A stretch of 64,000 nt of DNA from Aselliscus stoliczkanus. Taxonomy: Eukaryota; Chordata; Mammalia; Chiroptera; Hipposideridae. The translations under genes and the position numbers were made by a program. The notes beneath the pieces were generated by a model. The model saw only the letters and a list, made by a program, of their open reading frames with translations, ran no database searches and was not told the DNA's origin. Location: NCBI GenBank assembly GCA_033961575.1, contig CM066737.1, positions 60,842,771-60,906,770 on the forward strand. The letters are read 5' to 3'. Below are positions 22,201 to 33,749 of the stretch, piece after piece (within the stretch, counting starts at the first letter, position 1; each line of letters begins with the position of its first letter).

Positions 22201-23560
22201 ATGTATAAATGGGAATACATATTTCCTCTAACAGTATAAATATAAGGCTGACTAGATGCACCATGCATGCATTAGTGGGAAATAAAGTTTGTACAAGAAC
22301 ATGTTAACAAAGACCTGAAAAGTAACGCAGAGAGGTTGGCGCTGGCCAGTTGGAATCACTGAAAACTTTTCAGTAGGTGCATACCATGATGGAGAGTAAG
22401 ATAACTAGTAGGGGACAGCATCTAATGTGCCAAGTTGTTAAGTAGGGGAAAGATTAGTCAGAAAAGCTGGCTAAAAGATTAGTTAGTAACCCAGGCATGA
22501 GAGAAGAAGGCCCTGGATTAGAATGTTAGTGGAAAAAGAGAGACTTGTGTCAAGAAAAAAGTAATGGGAAAATCAATAGAAATTTTTAAATAACCTCAGT
22601 ATGGAAGATGCATACGAGGAAGAGTAGCATAATAGTTTTGACTCAATAACGAAGAGGATGTTAGTCATATCTCTGATAAAGACAAGAATGTCAAAAAGGC
22701 ACTCTATTAATTAATCTAGTAAGTGGTCTGCTGGTGAGATGGAGGCTGGACATAATTTATTTTTTTTCCTCTGTGTCTCGCTTCTCATACTTTCCCTTCT
22801 GAGTAGGCTTTTTGGAGCCTCAACTTTCCCAGTTTTATTGCACTGGCACTGGGGACTTGAACCCAGATACAGAAGGAACATTCTGCAACTGCAGATGTGG
22901 GAATTGTTAAAGTTGGAAATGTGGTTTAAGGAGCACATTGCATGGCTGTACATCGTGCCATACTACTAGGATACTTTGAACACTATTTTAATGGGCAATA
23001 TTGGGCTCAAATTGCCAATTAAAACTATGTACTCAGCCAAAGTAGATTTAACTTCCACACCTTTCTGTTTGGATTTTTGCCATATTCACTGTTTTCTTCA
23101 GTCTGTTAATTGGCCCATGCTTCCTTTTTGGATTCATTTTCCCCCGTGGGTGGCAAAGGTGACTCAGCTATTTGTTCCCAGAAAGACAAAGGCTTTGATA
23201 AATAACATCACCTATGTGGTTTCATTTCTAGCTGTATGGTGAGTGAGGTTAGTTCATTTATGAAATAGGCTTTTAAAATGTGTTTCATACCTAATATACA
23301 CTGGGAAATGAATGACTTAGGGCAAAGGCTCTGAAAGCTGCCTCTCCATTCTACAAGCCACTTAGTAAGAGAAATTCTCCCACAGGCAAGCTTGTCCTCC
23401 TGTCTTCATTCCCTGTAAATTTCTGTTTCACATCATCTATAATGCTTGATACACAGTGTGCCTAACTATCACATGAAGCCATTGATTTGCATTCTGTGTG
23501 AGATAGATGATCAGCTGCTGAGTGCAAATAGCATTAAATAAATTAATTCATAATAAAAAA
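22201..23560. other. Unassigned intergenic DNA
   Basis: Several 75-90 residue frames on both strands around 22710-23240, none with a recognisable domain. No repeat named. Confidence 0.45.
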
Positions 23561-23561
23561 C

Positions 23562-23604
23562 AGAGATAGATTAGATAGATGATCAATGACACATAGATAG
23601 ATAC

Positions 23605-23654
<50 letters not shown>

Positions 23655-23655
23655 G
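23562..23655. repeat. (GATA)n microsatellite
   Basis: About 13 uninterrupted GATA units at roughly 23606-23654, with degenerate flanking units from 23562. Confidence 0.95.
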
Positions 23656-23659
23656 ACAG

Positions 23660-24580
23660 ATAGATATTACAAGGAAATATTTGCCTTATACAGCTAGGTT
23701 GTTCACATAAATCAATACTGTGAAACCTCTGCCAACATTGTCTTGGGATTGGGACTATTTGTTCAAAATTGATGATAGTTATTTCACTAATTTTTTTCTT
23801 TAAAAGCTGCTTAAAGAGACCCAAGTGAGATGAAAGGCCAATATTTAAGAATATCTCTGCCTATGTACTAAGGCAGATATATTTCAACTTAAAATAACTT
23901 CTTACTATTTTACTCTCTTTTTAAGTTGTATAATGAAATGAGATTGGCTATTTCACTTTGATGTTTTCCTTTTTGATTTCAGAGTCCACTTGTTTTGATA
24001 CCATTAAGTTTTAGTTTATCCACACAAACACTGATTTGTTGAGATTTAAATATAAAATATCATGAAAAGATTTGTTTTCATTTAGATAACAAATTCCTTA
24101 TGTGCTTGCAGTTCAGAGTCCCCATTCAAGCTAATAGATGTAGATATCTAAGAAAAGAAAAAGATGGAGCTCAGTAGAATTGGTAAATCCCTCCTTTGAC
24201 AATGAAATTTGATTTAATAACTTTTGTTTTATATGTTGTTGAACCTGAGGAAGTCCCTTTCCCACTGCTGAGAAAATGGAGAGGAAAATGATATTGCCCT
24301 GAGGGATTTCAGCTACAGTCTCTAAATCTTGTGTTTGGGGTAATCTGTAGTTGAGACAGATTTTTTAAGATTTACTCTCATTTGGCTCCTTTGGGAAGGT
24401 CTCTCACTTTTAAGACAGGTTTACTTTCATTAAATTTTTTCTTGTGTACTAAGGGGAAGAGTATTTGTTTAAGAAGCATAAAGTGGGAAGGATATGACAT
24501 TTAGATCTACAATCAGTAAAGGGATGAAAACTGAGACTATTGCCAACAAATGCATTTGGAATGCATTTCTCCTCAAGTGA
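23660..24580. other. Unassigned intergenic DNA
   Basis: No gene, RNA or repeat recognised. Confidence 0.45.
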
Positions 24581-25134
24581 TATTTATCAAGGGTCCATAT
24601 ATACATGGCGCCATGCTAAGTACTATACAATACAAATTAAATAGATGTGGTCCCTGTTATCTGCTAGTTTACATCTTCCTTTGATGTAAGTGCTATAGTA
24701 GAGTACTTAAAAGGGTCAAATCAGATCATGGAGGTTATATCTATCTTCCTGAAGGTTAGGTTTTTGGGGTTTTTCTTCATGTTCTAGGATGGGTGGGAGA
24801 TGCAGACATAGAAGGAACACTCTCTATACCTTTCCTCTGCTTATTATTTCAAAGGTGTCTAAGCATCTGAGGCTTTAACTAGAAATTCCGTAAATTGTTT
24901 CTGGTTAGTACTAGTAGCTAAGAGAAGAGACCATTGATCCTTATGGAGGACTAGAACTGATTGCTTGAAAGAGCAACTTCACCCTGTGTGTTTTACCCTA
25001 GAGTTTTTCAACTATATTTTGCCTCCTCTGTTAAAAATCAAGTGATAAACATAGATATGCCCTCCGCTAGCTACAACTGTGGAATTATGAGTCTTGTAGA
25101 CAGTTTTCTAAGTTATTTTGAGTGGCCATGAGGT

Positions 25135-25270
25135 ATGGTATATGGGAAAAGCTCAGACTGAAAGTTAGAAGGCCTGGATTTTAGTCTTGGTACAGACATT
25201 AAATAGCTGGTTAGATATGGCAAGTCACATGGGCTTTAGTATAATTTCAAAATTAAGAAATTGGATTTAA
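25135..25270 (+). repeat. MIR SINE fragment
   Basis: MIR-like order: 'cagactgaaagttagaaggcctgg.tttag', 'taaatagctggttagatatggcaagtcac', 'aaaattaagaaattggatttaa'. It ends at the target duplication of the L1 insertion that follows. Confidence 0.55.
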
Positions 25271-25454
25271 ATACTTTTTAGTGTTTTTTTGTTTTATTTA
25301 TTAGTTTCAGGTGTACAAAACAATGTAATAGTTAGAAATTTACACTCCTCACAAAGTGACAACCCCTCCCCCAATTTTCTACCCCTCTAACATCATATAT
25401 AGCTGTTAGAATTCCATTGACTCTATTCCCTATGCTGTACTCCAAATCGAGTGA

Positions 25455-25456
<2 letters not shown>

Positions 25457-25503
<47 letters not shown>
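25457..25503. repeat. (TA)n microsatellite inside L1 3' UTR
   Basis: About 23 TA units within the antisense L1 3' UTR. The same position of the 3' UTR carries TA runs at 5131 and 57938. Confidence 0.95.
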
Positions 25504-25506
<3 letters not shown>

Positions 25507-25975
25507 GTAGTTGACATTCAATATTATTCAGCTTCAGCTTCAAGTGTACAGCACAGTGGTCAGGCATCTGCTCTGTCCATGAATTGGTCTCCCTAATAAG
25601 ACAAGTGCCCATCTGACACCTTACAGAATCTTTACAACATTATTGATTATATTCCCCAAACTGTCTTTCATATCACTGTGGCAATATTGTGACTACTGAT
25701 TTGTACTTTCTAATCCCTTTACCTTCTCCCCCATCCCCCCAGCCCCCCATCCCCCTCCCATCTAGCAACCATCAGTTTTTTTCTCTATATATCTGAGTCT
25801 ATTTCTGTTTAATTTGTTCATTTATTCTGTTTTTTAGATTCCACATATAAGTGACATCATATGGTACTTTCTGATTTCACTTAGCATAATATCCTTTAGG
25901 TTCATCCATGTCATTGCAAATCGTATGATTTCATTCTTCTCATTACAGAGTAATACTCCATTGTATAAATGTACC

Positions 25976-27088
25976 ACCCATTAATAAATCCATACCTATA
26001 TGGCCATTTAATCTATCACAATGGAAGCAAGAATTTACATTGGGGTAAAAACAGTCTATTCAATAAATGGTGCTGGGACATCTGGACAGACACATGCAAA
26101 AAAATGAAGCTGGACCACCACATTATGCCATATATGAGAATAAATTTAAAATGGATTAAAGACTTAAATGTAAGATCCAAAACCATAAAATTTTTAGAAT
26201 AAAATATAGGAAGTAAATTTGCAGACATTACCCTTAGTAATATTTTATCCCCTTAGGCAAGGGAAGAAAAAGAAAAAAAAAATATGGGATTACATCAAAC
26301 TAAAAAGTTTTTTCACAACAAAGGAAACTATCAATACAACAAAAAGGCATCCTACTGAATGGAGAAGATATTTGTCCATGATACATCTGATAAGGGGTTA
26401 ATATCCAAAATTTATAAATAACTCATGTAACTCAACACCTAAGAAACAAACAACCCTATTAAAAAATGGGCAGAGGACATGAAGAGACATTTCTCTAAAG
26501 AGAACATACAAGGGCCAGCCGAGTGGCTCAGTTGGTTAAGAGCTCGCTCAAGAGTGCAAGCTGAGCTCTGAGCAACAGCGGTTCGATGCCAGCCCGAGCT
26601 GAGTTGCTGTTGAGCTGCCAACAGGTGGCAGGATGGCTCAGCTAAAAAAAAAAAGAACATACAGATGGCAAATAGACATATAAAAAAATGCTCACCGTCA
26701 TTAATCATTAGAAAACTGCAAATAAAAACCACAATAAGATACCACTTTACTCCTGTCAGAATAGCTATCATCAGTAAATCAACAAACAAGTGCTGGCGGG
26801 GATGTGGAGAAAAGAGAACCCTCGTGCACTGTTGGTGGGGTTGCACATTGGTGCAGCCACTATGGAAAACAGTATGGAGATATCTCAAAAAATTTAAAAT
26901 GGAACTTCCTTATGATTTAGCAATTCCAATCCTGTGTATCTATCCAAAGCAATACAAAACACTAATTCAAAAAAAATATATGCACCCCTATGTTTACTGC
27001 AGCACTATTCACAATAGCCAAGACATGGAAACAACCAAAATGCCCATTGGTAGACAACTGGATAAAGAAACTGAGGTACATTTATACA
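25976..27088 (+). pseudogene. L1 ORF2 C-terminal region, inverted segment
   Basis: The plus-strand translation follows L1 ORF2 after the reverse transcriptase: 'NKWCWDIWT', '[20 protein letters not shown]', then (after the SINE) '[18 protein letters not shown]', '[21 protein letters not shown]', '[11 protein letters not shown]'. Stops and a frameshift break it. It lacks endonuclease and RT. Part of the 5'-inverted insertion. Confidence 0.9.
26511..26653 (+). mobile_element. Short tRNA-derived SINE (type C)
   Basis: About 143 bp: 'gggccagccgagtggctcagttggttaagagctcg', a B box-like 'gttcgatgcc', then 'ctgccaacaggtggcaggatggctcagct' and an A tail. A 10-bp duplication, agaacataca, lies at 26501-26510 and 26654-26663. 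Inserted inside the inverted L1 segment, so younger than it. Confidence 0.93.
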
Positions 27089-27361
27089 ATACTTTTTAGT
27101 TGTAATATTCCATGGGACTACACATGACCTGACCATTATGTGGAAGTTTCATAGTCATCTAAGAGACAGTAAAAAGAGAAGGATGTCTGCTTTTTTATTC
27201 TATGTTATATTATTAATATCTTTGTAATATGTTCTAAAACAAAGGTGATAACTTTTGAAGTTAAATATTGCAAAAATCAACTAGTGATTTGATTAAGATT
27301 AAAACAGATAACCTAGAAAGCCAAGAGGAAAAAGTATTTTGTTCAAGAACAATAATTGAAG

Positions 27362-27799
27362 GGCCAGCCAAGTGGCACGTTAGTTAAGAGTGGCCCCTGT
27401 TTGGATCCCACATATGAGGGCCAGTGACACTGCTCTATACAACTAAGATGGTGAACAACAGCTCCACCTGGAGCTGCGCTGCTGTGTGTCCCCGGGGACG
27501 GCATAGCTGCAGCCCCTGCTACAGTGGGCTGCCATAGGCTACAGTGAGTGGCAGGCAGCCAGCTTGAGTGGCCAGCAGCCGGAGTGAGCTGCCAAGAGCC
27601 GCTGTGAGCAGCCATCCAGAAGCCGGCAACCAATCTGCCTCACCCAAGAAGAACGCAATGATGATACCAACATGGGCCAGTGAAGCAATGTCCTCCACAA
27701 CTAGACTGAAGAATAAAAGGACAGTAACTTATCTGTTCCCCTTCCTTGGTTCCCTAATGCTGTTCCCCTCCCTAATTCCCCAATAAAATCTTTTTTTTA
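27362..27799 (+). mobile_element. Long tRNA-derived SINE (type B, T+ class)
   Basis: About 438 bp, sense, from 'ggccagccaagtggcacg' to 'ccccaataaaatctttttttta'. A perfect 17-bp target duplication, aagaacaataattgaag, at 27345-27361 and 27800-27816. The GC-rich body holds the repeated 'gtgagctgcc' / 'gtgagtggc' units. Confidence 0.95.
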
Positions 27800-27816
27800 A
27801 AGAACAATAATTGAAG

Positions 27817-28310
27817 ATACAACTGATTGGATAGAATCTAATTTCACATTCTGGACAAGTAATATTATTTTGAATGTAAACATCTGAGGGATAGGATATT
27901 TGTCCAAAATTGTTAGAATTATACTTTGATTTGCTCTCTGGAGAAGATGGAGGGGGCATCTGACTTCATCTTCTTTTTCATTTGGATGTCATAATCAATG
28001 TTAAATGGAGAGTCCAGCTGGAAGACATCTACTAAATCTTGAAAGAAAGCAACAAGCTTAAGATAAGGTTATATGACACAGCTTATTTCAAGAACATTGT
28101 AATATATTGTCTTCCCTTTTTCTTTAGCAAAGTAAATAATTCTTAATCCCAGATGTGAAAAAAGGAATACAATTCAAGGATTAAATATTTAGTAAAATCT
28201 ATTTTCCCCTTTAAAAACTTTATTTTTCCCTGCATATGCCTCTGCCAGCTTTTGTTTTATTTTTCAACCCATTGGTTAAAAATATAATCAAAGCATGTCA
28301 GAAATGGAAA
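27817..28310. other. Unassigned intergenic DNA
   Basis: Nothing recognisable. Confidence 0.45.
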
Positions 28311-28314
28311 GGAT

Positions 28315-28425
28315 CTTAGCCATTAGAGTCCAACCTGTTTATTTTCCAGATGAGAAAATCCTGTGAACAGAAGTGACTTACCCAGGTTCTTACAGTTTTC
28401 ATTGTCAGAGATGGACTGAGAATCC
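28315..28425 (-). repeat. MIR-like SINE fragment
   Basis: 'agagtccaacctgtttattttccagatgagaaaatcctgtgaacagaagtgacttacccagg' resembles the reverse complement of a MIR-type core ('ttttacagatgaggaaa..gtgacttgcccaagg'). Confidence 0.6.
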
Positions 28426-28537
28426 AACATGAACTGTGAAAAATGGAGGAGGGAGAAGGAGATAGTATGGCAATTAGGGAAACAAAGGTAAAGGAATCTG
28501 AAAGAAGAAAACATAAGATTGTCCAAATTTTCTTCTA

Positions 28538-28738
28538 CAATAAGGTGAGCAAACTACCCACAGAGCAAATTCTGCCTGTGGACTGCTTTGTACAGCTCTC
28601 AAGCTAAAAATGACTTTTATATTTTTAATGAGTTGTTAAAAATATATATATGTGACAGAGACCATATGTGTCCCATAAAACTTAAAATATTTGATATCTG
28701 GCCCTTTGTAGAAAACAGTTGCTGATCCCAGATTAAAA
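28538..28738 (-). mobile_element. hAT-type nonautonomous DNA transposon remnant
   Basis: Ordered words 'gtgagcaaactacc', 'caaattctgcctgtg', 'gacagagaccatatg', 'aaacttaaaatatttgatatctggccctttgtagaaaa', 'tgctgatccca' match a common mammalian hAT-type element whose ends read 'cagcaaactatggcccacgggcc' and 'ctggccctttacagaaaaagtttgc.gacccctg'. I do not assert the family name. Confidence 0.7.
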
Positions 28739-28739
28739 C

Positions 28740-29960
28740 GCTACATAGACCACACACTGAGTATATAGCTAAGCAAAACCCACATGACCTTCAGAAAACT
28801 CCCACAATAGTTGGATTCATCCAGGAACAGTTTGCTTCATCCATTTTCCATTCCTATCCACTATATCCAATACCCTGACCACAGAGACTAAAAGAAGACA
28901 TTCTTTTTCAGAAACCACCAGGATCTTATTCTCAGTAAAAGAGTACAATGTTCAGAATAGGTCTAAGGGTCAGAAAAGAATTTATGGATTCTTTGTTCCC
29001 TTTCCCCCCTGTAGTTTTCAGTTTCAGATTTTGAACACTTGCCAGTTTCCACTGTGTTTATTTCACTCTTCTTAGTTTCTAAGGGAACTATTATTTTTTC
29101 ACCTGAAAATAAGGAAACAATTATTATGTTGAACCATATGAAGTTGCCAATCTCCAACCTGTTTTGACAAACAAAATGGCCATGTTTCATGGTTCAACTT
29201 AACATTTAGCATGCTGGTCACCTTCTAGTCTTAAACTTTTAACACTTATCATTTTGATATATTTTGCCTTATCAATGATTCTCTTATCCGTGTTTATGTA
29301 ACTCCCCTCTTGTCTGGAGCTTCTTTATACAGTGAAGAATCAGTTTCTAAGCTTAGGGATTAACCTTTGCAAGATTTTGGTTGATTGGAGTTACTCTGAA
29401 TATTTCATTTAAAGTGTACTGACCCAGCCCTTACTATCAACAGGCATACACAGTGGTATCAATTCACTTCATTGGTGAACAGCTTCTATTGCCAGTTTGG
29501 GATTACCTGGTATCATACAAATGCAGAGTCTGCCTGGAAGAGTGTATAACTTTTTTTAAAGAATTTAACCAATTATCAGAGGTGGAATTATGGCGGGACA
29601 ACTTGGATATTTTAGCATCCAAGTTTTACCATTTATGGCTGTATATGGCATAAGCTGGTGTACTGAACTATCACCCTCCCTCATTCCGACTTTTGTTTTG
29701 AAGTGGCACTTAACCAAGCTTGCAGAAATTAAGCTTACTGTTAAGAAATGTAGTCAATTAGAATTAAAGATGCTCTTCTTGCCCATATATCAGGCATCAT
29801 GATGCAGCAATGAAGAGACAAAGAGGTTAACAAGTATAGATTTCTTCTCACACAAAGAGCTTAGTGAACATAGTTACTAATTATGCCAGTGTATTTAAAG
29901 AGAAAAATGAAAAAATGAAATTTAAACAGCAGTATAATATAGAAGATTGTTTAGTTTACT
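28740..29960. other. Unassigned intergenic DNA
   Basis: No repeat or gene recognised. Two overlapping plus-strand frames of 66-70 residues at 29453-29802 have no domain I recognise. Confidence 0.45.
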
Positions 29961-29964
29961 GTAA

Positions 29965-30180
29965 TTGTCTAGATTAAGAACATGCAATTTGGAATCAAAT
30001 CCCAGCTCCTGCTCCTACCAGCTATATGTAACTTTGACATATTATGCGATCTTTATTTCTGTATATAAAATGGGGATATCACTTACCCTATAATTCTATG
30101 AATTTCTGGTGAATATTAAAGAAATTAATATAAAGTAAAATAAGCATTAAGTAATACTTTGATTATTAAGTAATACTTTG
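29965..30180 (+). repeat. MIR SINE
   Basis: Ordered MIR words: 'catgcaatttggaatcaaatcccagctcctgctcctaccagctatatg', 'tgtatataaaatggggatatcacttac', 'tgaatttctggtgaatattaaag', 'agcattaagtaata'. Confidence 0.75.
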
Positions 30181-30450
30181 GTAGAAGCAGTAATAATGAA
30201 ATTTAATATAGATGATAGTAAAATTGATGATAATCCCCATTTTTATTAAGATCTGAAATGCTACAGAAAAATACATTAGATGAAGTCACTAAAATGTTAG
30301 TAGATAAAAATAACTCAAGAAAATGAATTCAAAGAAGATACATATTGCCTAAAGTTCATAAAAGTATAGTTTGAATTCAGTGATGGATATATGCAGGAAG
30401 GGGACTGAAATTCCTATACACTTACTTTATTAATTTGCTCATTCACTTCC

Positions 30451-31068
30451 TGTCGTGTCCAGCACGACAGAGCAGTGAGAGAGCAAGAAGGGATGGTGAA
30501 AGGTTAAGAAAGAGAGAGAAAACGCATGTGGTGCCAGGGGACTCAAGTCTCACTGACTGAATGCTCTTTTTATTGTCTCACACACAAGAAAGGATCAACA
30601 TATCTTCCACAGTCTGTGAGTCTCATACCTGAGAACTTAGCTCAGGGCCAAATCACCCATACCTGCAGGCTGCCATTACTGAAAGTCCTGTGATGTGCTT
30701 ACATGCACCTCCCTAAGAGACAGAAACTTCTTATGTCAAGACTCACTGATAGGATTACACAGAGGACAAATGTTTTCACATCATTAAGTCCATAAGCTCG
30801 CTGTCAGCTCCAAGATGGGGGTTCTGTGCCCACTCTTATCAACTCTGTGATTTCTCTTTATGGTGCCCACACGATTGTGCTTGTCTTAGGTTGTTTCTCC
30901 CTTGAGGAATCTTACCAGTCATTGACTAACCAGCCATCTTGTGGGGCCAAACAGGGATACAAGCAGAGTAGGCAAAATGTTAAAGAAATGTCCCTAAAAG
31001 GATCTGTCTCTGGACGCTCCACTCTTTATGGGAAGGTATGTGGGGGCAGATGGGTAGGCTGCTGCATG

Positions 31069-31074
<6 letters not shown>
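30451..31074 (-). mobile_element. Solo LTR of an endogenous retrovirus, antisense (624 bp)
   Basis: A 624-bp block that begins TG and ends CA on the plus strand (tgtcgtgtcc ... atgacaaca). On the minus strand it has AATAAA about 110 bp before a terminal 'gtcgtgctggacacgaca', which is how an LTR U3-R-U5 is arranged. No internal retroviral sequence is attached. No target duplication is visible; a TA microsatellite directly abuts the right end. Class not assigned, ERVK-like (class II) possible. Confidence 0.65.

Positions 31075-31075
<1 letters not shown>

Positions 31076-31132
<57 letters not shown>
31076..31132. repeat. (TA)n microsatellite next to LTR
   Basis: About 27 TA units directly beside the LTR end. 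Confidence 0.95.
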
Positions 31133-31134
<2 letters not shown>

Positions 31135-32050
31135 GTTCCTGCAATGTTCAAGGGACTGCACTGCATGGGGAAAAGGACATACTATGTAAGAGAAAGTTAG
31201 TATTGAGAGTTAGTACTCTCAATACACATGAGAGTATTGTAGTCCAAAGTTTTGTGAATTTCATGAAACCTTACAAAGAAACCTGATTGAAATGAGAAAA
31301 AGAGAAGAGTCTCTCTGGTTAAATAGAAAGTGAAGGGATTTGAAACAATATACAGTAAGTGTCCCCCTCTTCCCCACCTATCCCAGAGTGCCTCGTGGCA
31401 CCTCCAATAACACTAAATTTTATGAAACATAGTTTGAAAATCACTTGACTAGTCTGTTATAAAGATGGTTTGCATAAAATCCCAGTTTTGGTGTTCTTTC
31501 TTTAGTCTAAACATTGGTAGCCCCTCTATATTATATGACAAGTATAATAGAGTAGGTTATTTTCCACTCCTGTATGCATCATTACATTATCTAACTGTTC
31601 TCCTAGCAAGGGTCAGTGAAAGACAAGACAGAAGACTAGCAAATTTTGATTAGAAAGGAAAATGTCATCAGGCAAATTTGAAAAATTGTAGTAATGTTTT
31701 TTAGGAGGACAGGCCTGCTGGTCTCAAATATAGTAAATCTAGATATTAGGGGAAGAATGGATGTACTAGACAGGAAAAAAATGCAAATAGAGAGAGGAAA
31801 CAAATGTTTGAAGACGCCAAAATAATTTGCCACCACATACCTTTTCATCTGACAAAAATGAAGGGAAATTTATTTTTTCTATATTTCATGATACCAAGGA
31901 AGGACTCTAAAGTGGCTTATGTTGAAATCACATGTTTGGATCATTTCACAAAACAAAATATATCCAACTGTCATGTAAAAAAGAATAGATGTTAGAGAAG
32001 CATTCTTAGATGTGATCAGGCCCAAAGACAAGGGGAAACGGCAACATCTC
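31133..32050. other. Unassigned intergenic DNA
   Basis: Includes a small palindromic-looking phrase 'gagagttagtactctcaatacacatgagagtattg' at about 31205-31239. No gene or repeat named. Confidence 0.45.
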
Positions 32051-32058
32051 AATATATA

Positions 32059-32138
32059 TTGGGTTGTTGGAAAAGTCATGATGCATCTTCACAGCAAAAA
32101 AATAGAAAAAATATGTCGTGACTTTTCCAACAACCCCA
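32059..32138. mobile_element. 80-bp palindromic mariner-type miniature element
   Basis: Left end ttgggttgttggaaaagtca, right end complementing to tggggttgttggaaaagtca (19/20 identical), flanked by TA on both sides (32057-32058, 32139-32140). Size, palindromy and TA target match the plan of the human MADE1 element made from a mariner. The middle is a short A-rich loop. Confidence 0.92.
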
Positions 32139-32140
32139 TA

Positions 32141-33740
32141 GGAAGGAAAAGCTGGTGGTAGGCTATCTTAAGGGTTTTCAAACTATTAAAAAGTTCCATT
32201 TTTGAGCAGTGAACTCTTGGAAGCAATTTCTATAACAGATAATATAGAACCTATTATATGTGTAATAGGTACATTAGATATAAATAATAAACACATATTT
32301 CTGATGTCTGCTAAACACAGTACTCTGAAATGTCAAAATAACCAGAAGGAGGCATTTTACCTTACCATAAAATTGAATAAGATGAGGCAAGATCCAGTGC
32401 CTTCAGCCCTCTATTCTTAGAGTGCTTTCTCAGCACAAACTTAGCTACAAACTGGTATATTGTATGTTCTCTTGTCCCTACGACTTTGTATATCCTCTGT
32501 TTGAAACACCATTTCTCCTCTCACTCATGCATATCTCTCAAGACCCCTGTTAGATTTCAGTCTCAAACAACAATGACAACAATAAGAACAACAATCACAG
32601 CAACAGAAGTCCTCCTTTGGCTGCCTCCAGCCCCCCTGTTGCTCCAAGTCAATGCTGGCTGCTGCATTTCTTATGTGTTCCCTTCACTTACCACGTTTAC
32701 AATTCAAATTTCTTTGGATTATGGAGACCATTTTTTATTCCAACAGCTCTTTCATGATTATGCAATTGTGTCTGGGTAAGAGTAATATGTTAGCACACTC
32801 TGTTTCCATCTTATTAGAAAATATGAGTCCTAAGCAATGACACATACAAGATAATATTTCAGGGTAACATTGTCAAGTAGAATTTTTGGTGATGATAACA
32901 ATATTGCTAGTACAACTGAGAAATTGAATTTTTAATTTTATTTAAATTTAATTAATTTTAATTTACTTAACAGTTAATACAATTTTGATTTATTAAATTA
33001 AGTCAGTGGCTAATGTATTGCATAGTACAATTTTAGAAGGGATAGAATACAAAAAGTAGGGGAAAAGGAAATGGAAAACAATATGGAGGCCTTCAAAGAC
33101 CACCCTGTAAAGTTCATAAGTTCAGTCCTGGTTCAGGGACAATCTGAGTTAGATAATACATTACAATGACAAAGCCATAAAGGAATAAAAAATCTAGAGT
33201 TAGATGACCCACAGCACATGTAGCTATTATGAATGGGGAATACTGTTATTTCAGTATCCACATATTTAAGTCAATTAAAATTAGAATCTCAAATTTATTG
33301 GAGCATTTTTTCTTTTGAATTTAATATATCTTTCTACTTGTCCTTGTTTTTAGCATTTTTAATGTTGTTGAATCATAGCATGCAAACATTTTCCATAATG
33401 CTTAATGGCACATGATGACTTTGCAATGAGAAACACAAACCATTTAGGAGGTATTTAATGAATGGAACAGTCACCAGAACCAATAAATGCATTGGTTCAT
33501 TCCTAAGGTTAAGATAAATTTTTCATGTGTGCAAATAACTTATCTAATAACTTTACTTTTTTTTACCTTTGGTGCTGAAACATCAGATAAATATGCAAAT
33601 TGTGATGTTCTTTGACTTTCTAAAATTTGGCACCATTACATGTGCTTAATGTCCATAATTAATGACTGTGTAAATGCTCATAAAATATTTCATCTTTGGT
33701 GGCTGCCAAACGTATGGTTTGAAAAAAATGTAAACTTATA
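32141..33740. other. Mostly unassigned intergenic DNA
   Basis: The part 32450-32560 ('tcctctgtttgaaacaccatttctcctctcactcatgca') has an L2-like flavour but is too short to be sure. The rest shows nothing recognisable. Confidence 0.45.
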
Positions 33741-33749
33741 CAAATTAAA

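Larger units (their letters stand above)
25283..27088 (-). mobile_element. L1 insertion with 5' inversion (twin priming)
   Basis: One insertion flanked by the 12-bp duplication atactttttagt (25271-25282 and 27089-27100). Left part 25283-25975 is L1 3' end and 3' UTR on the minus strand. Right part 25976-27088 is the preceding ORF2 C-terminal region on the plus strand. Both parts meet at the same L1 position: the minus strand at 25975 and the plus strand at 27088 share 'ggtacatttatacaat'. This is the signature of twin priming. A type C SINE sits inside at 26511-26653. Confidence 0.95.

Noticed and set aside
23562..23655. Regular spaced repeats resembling an array
   Set aside because: Simple GATA microsatellite without unique spacers; not a CRISPR array.
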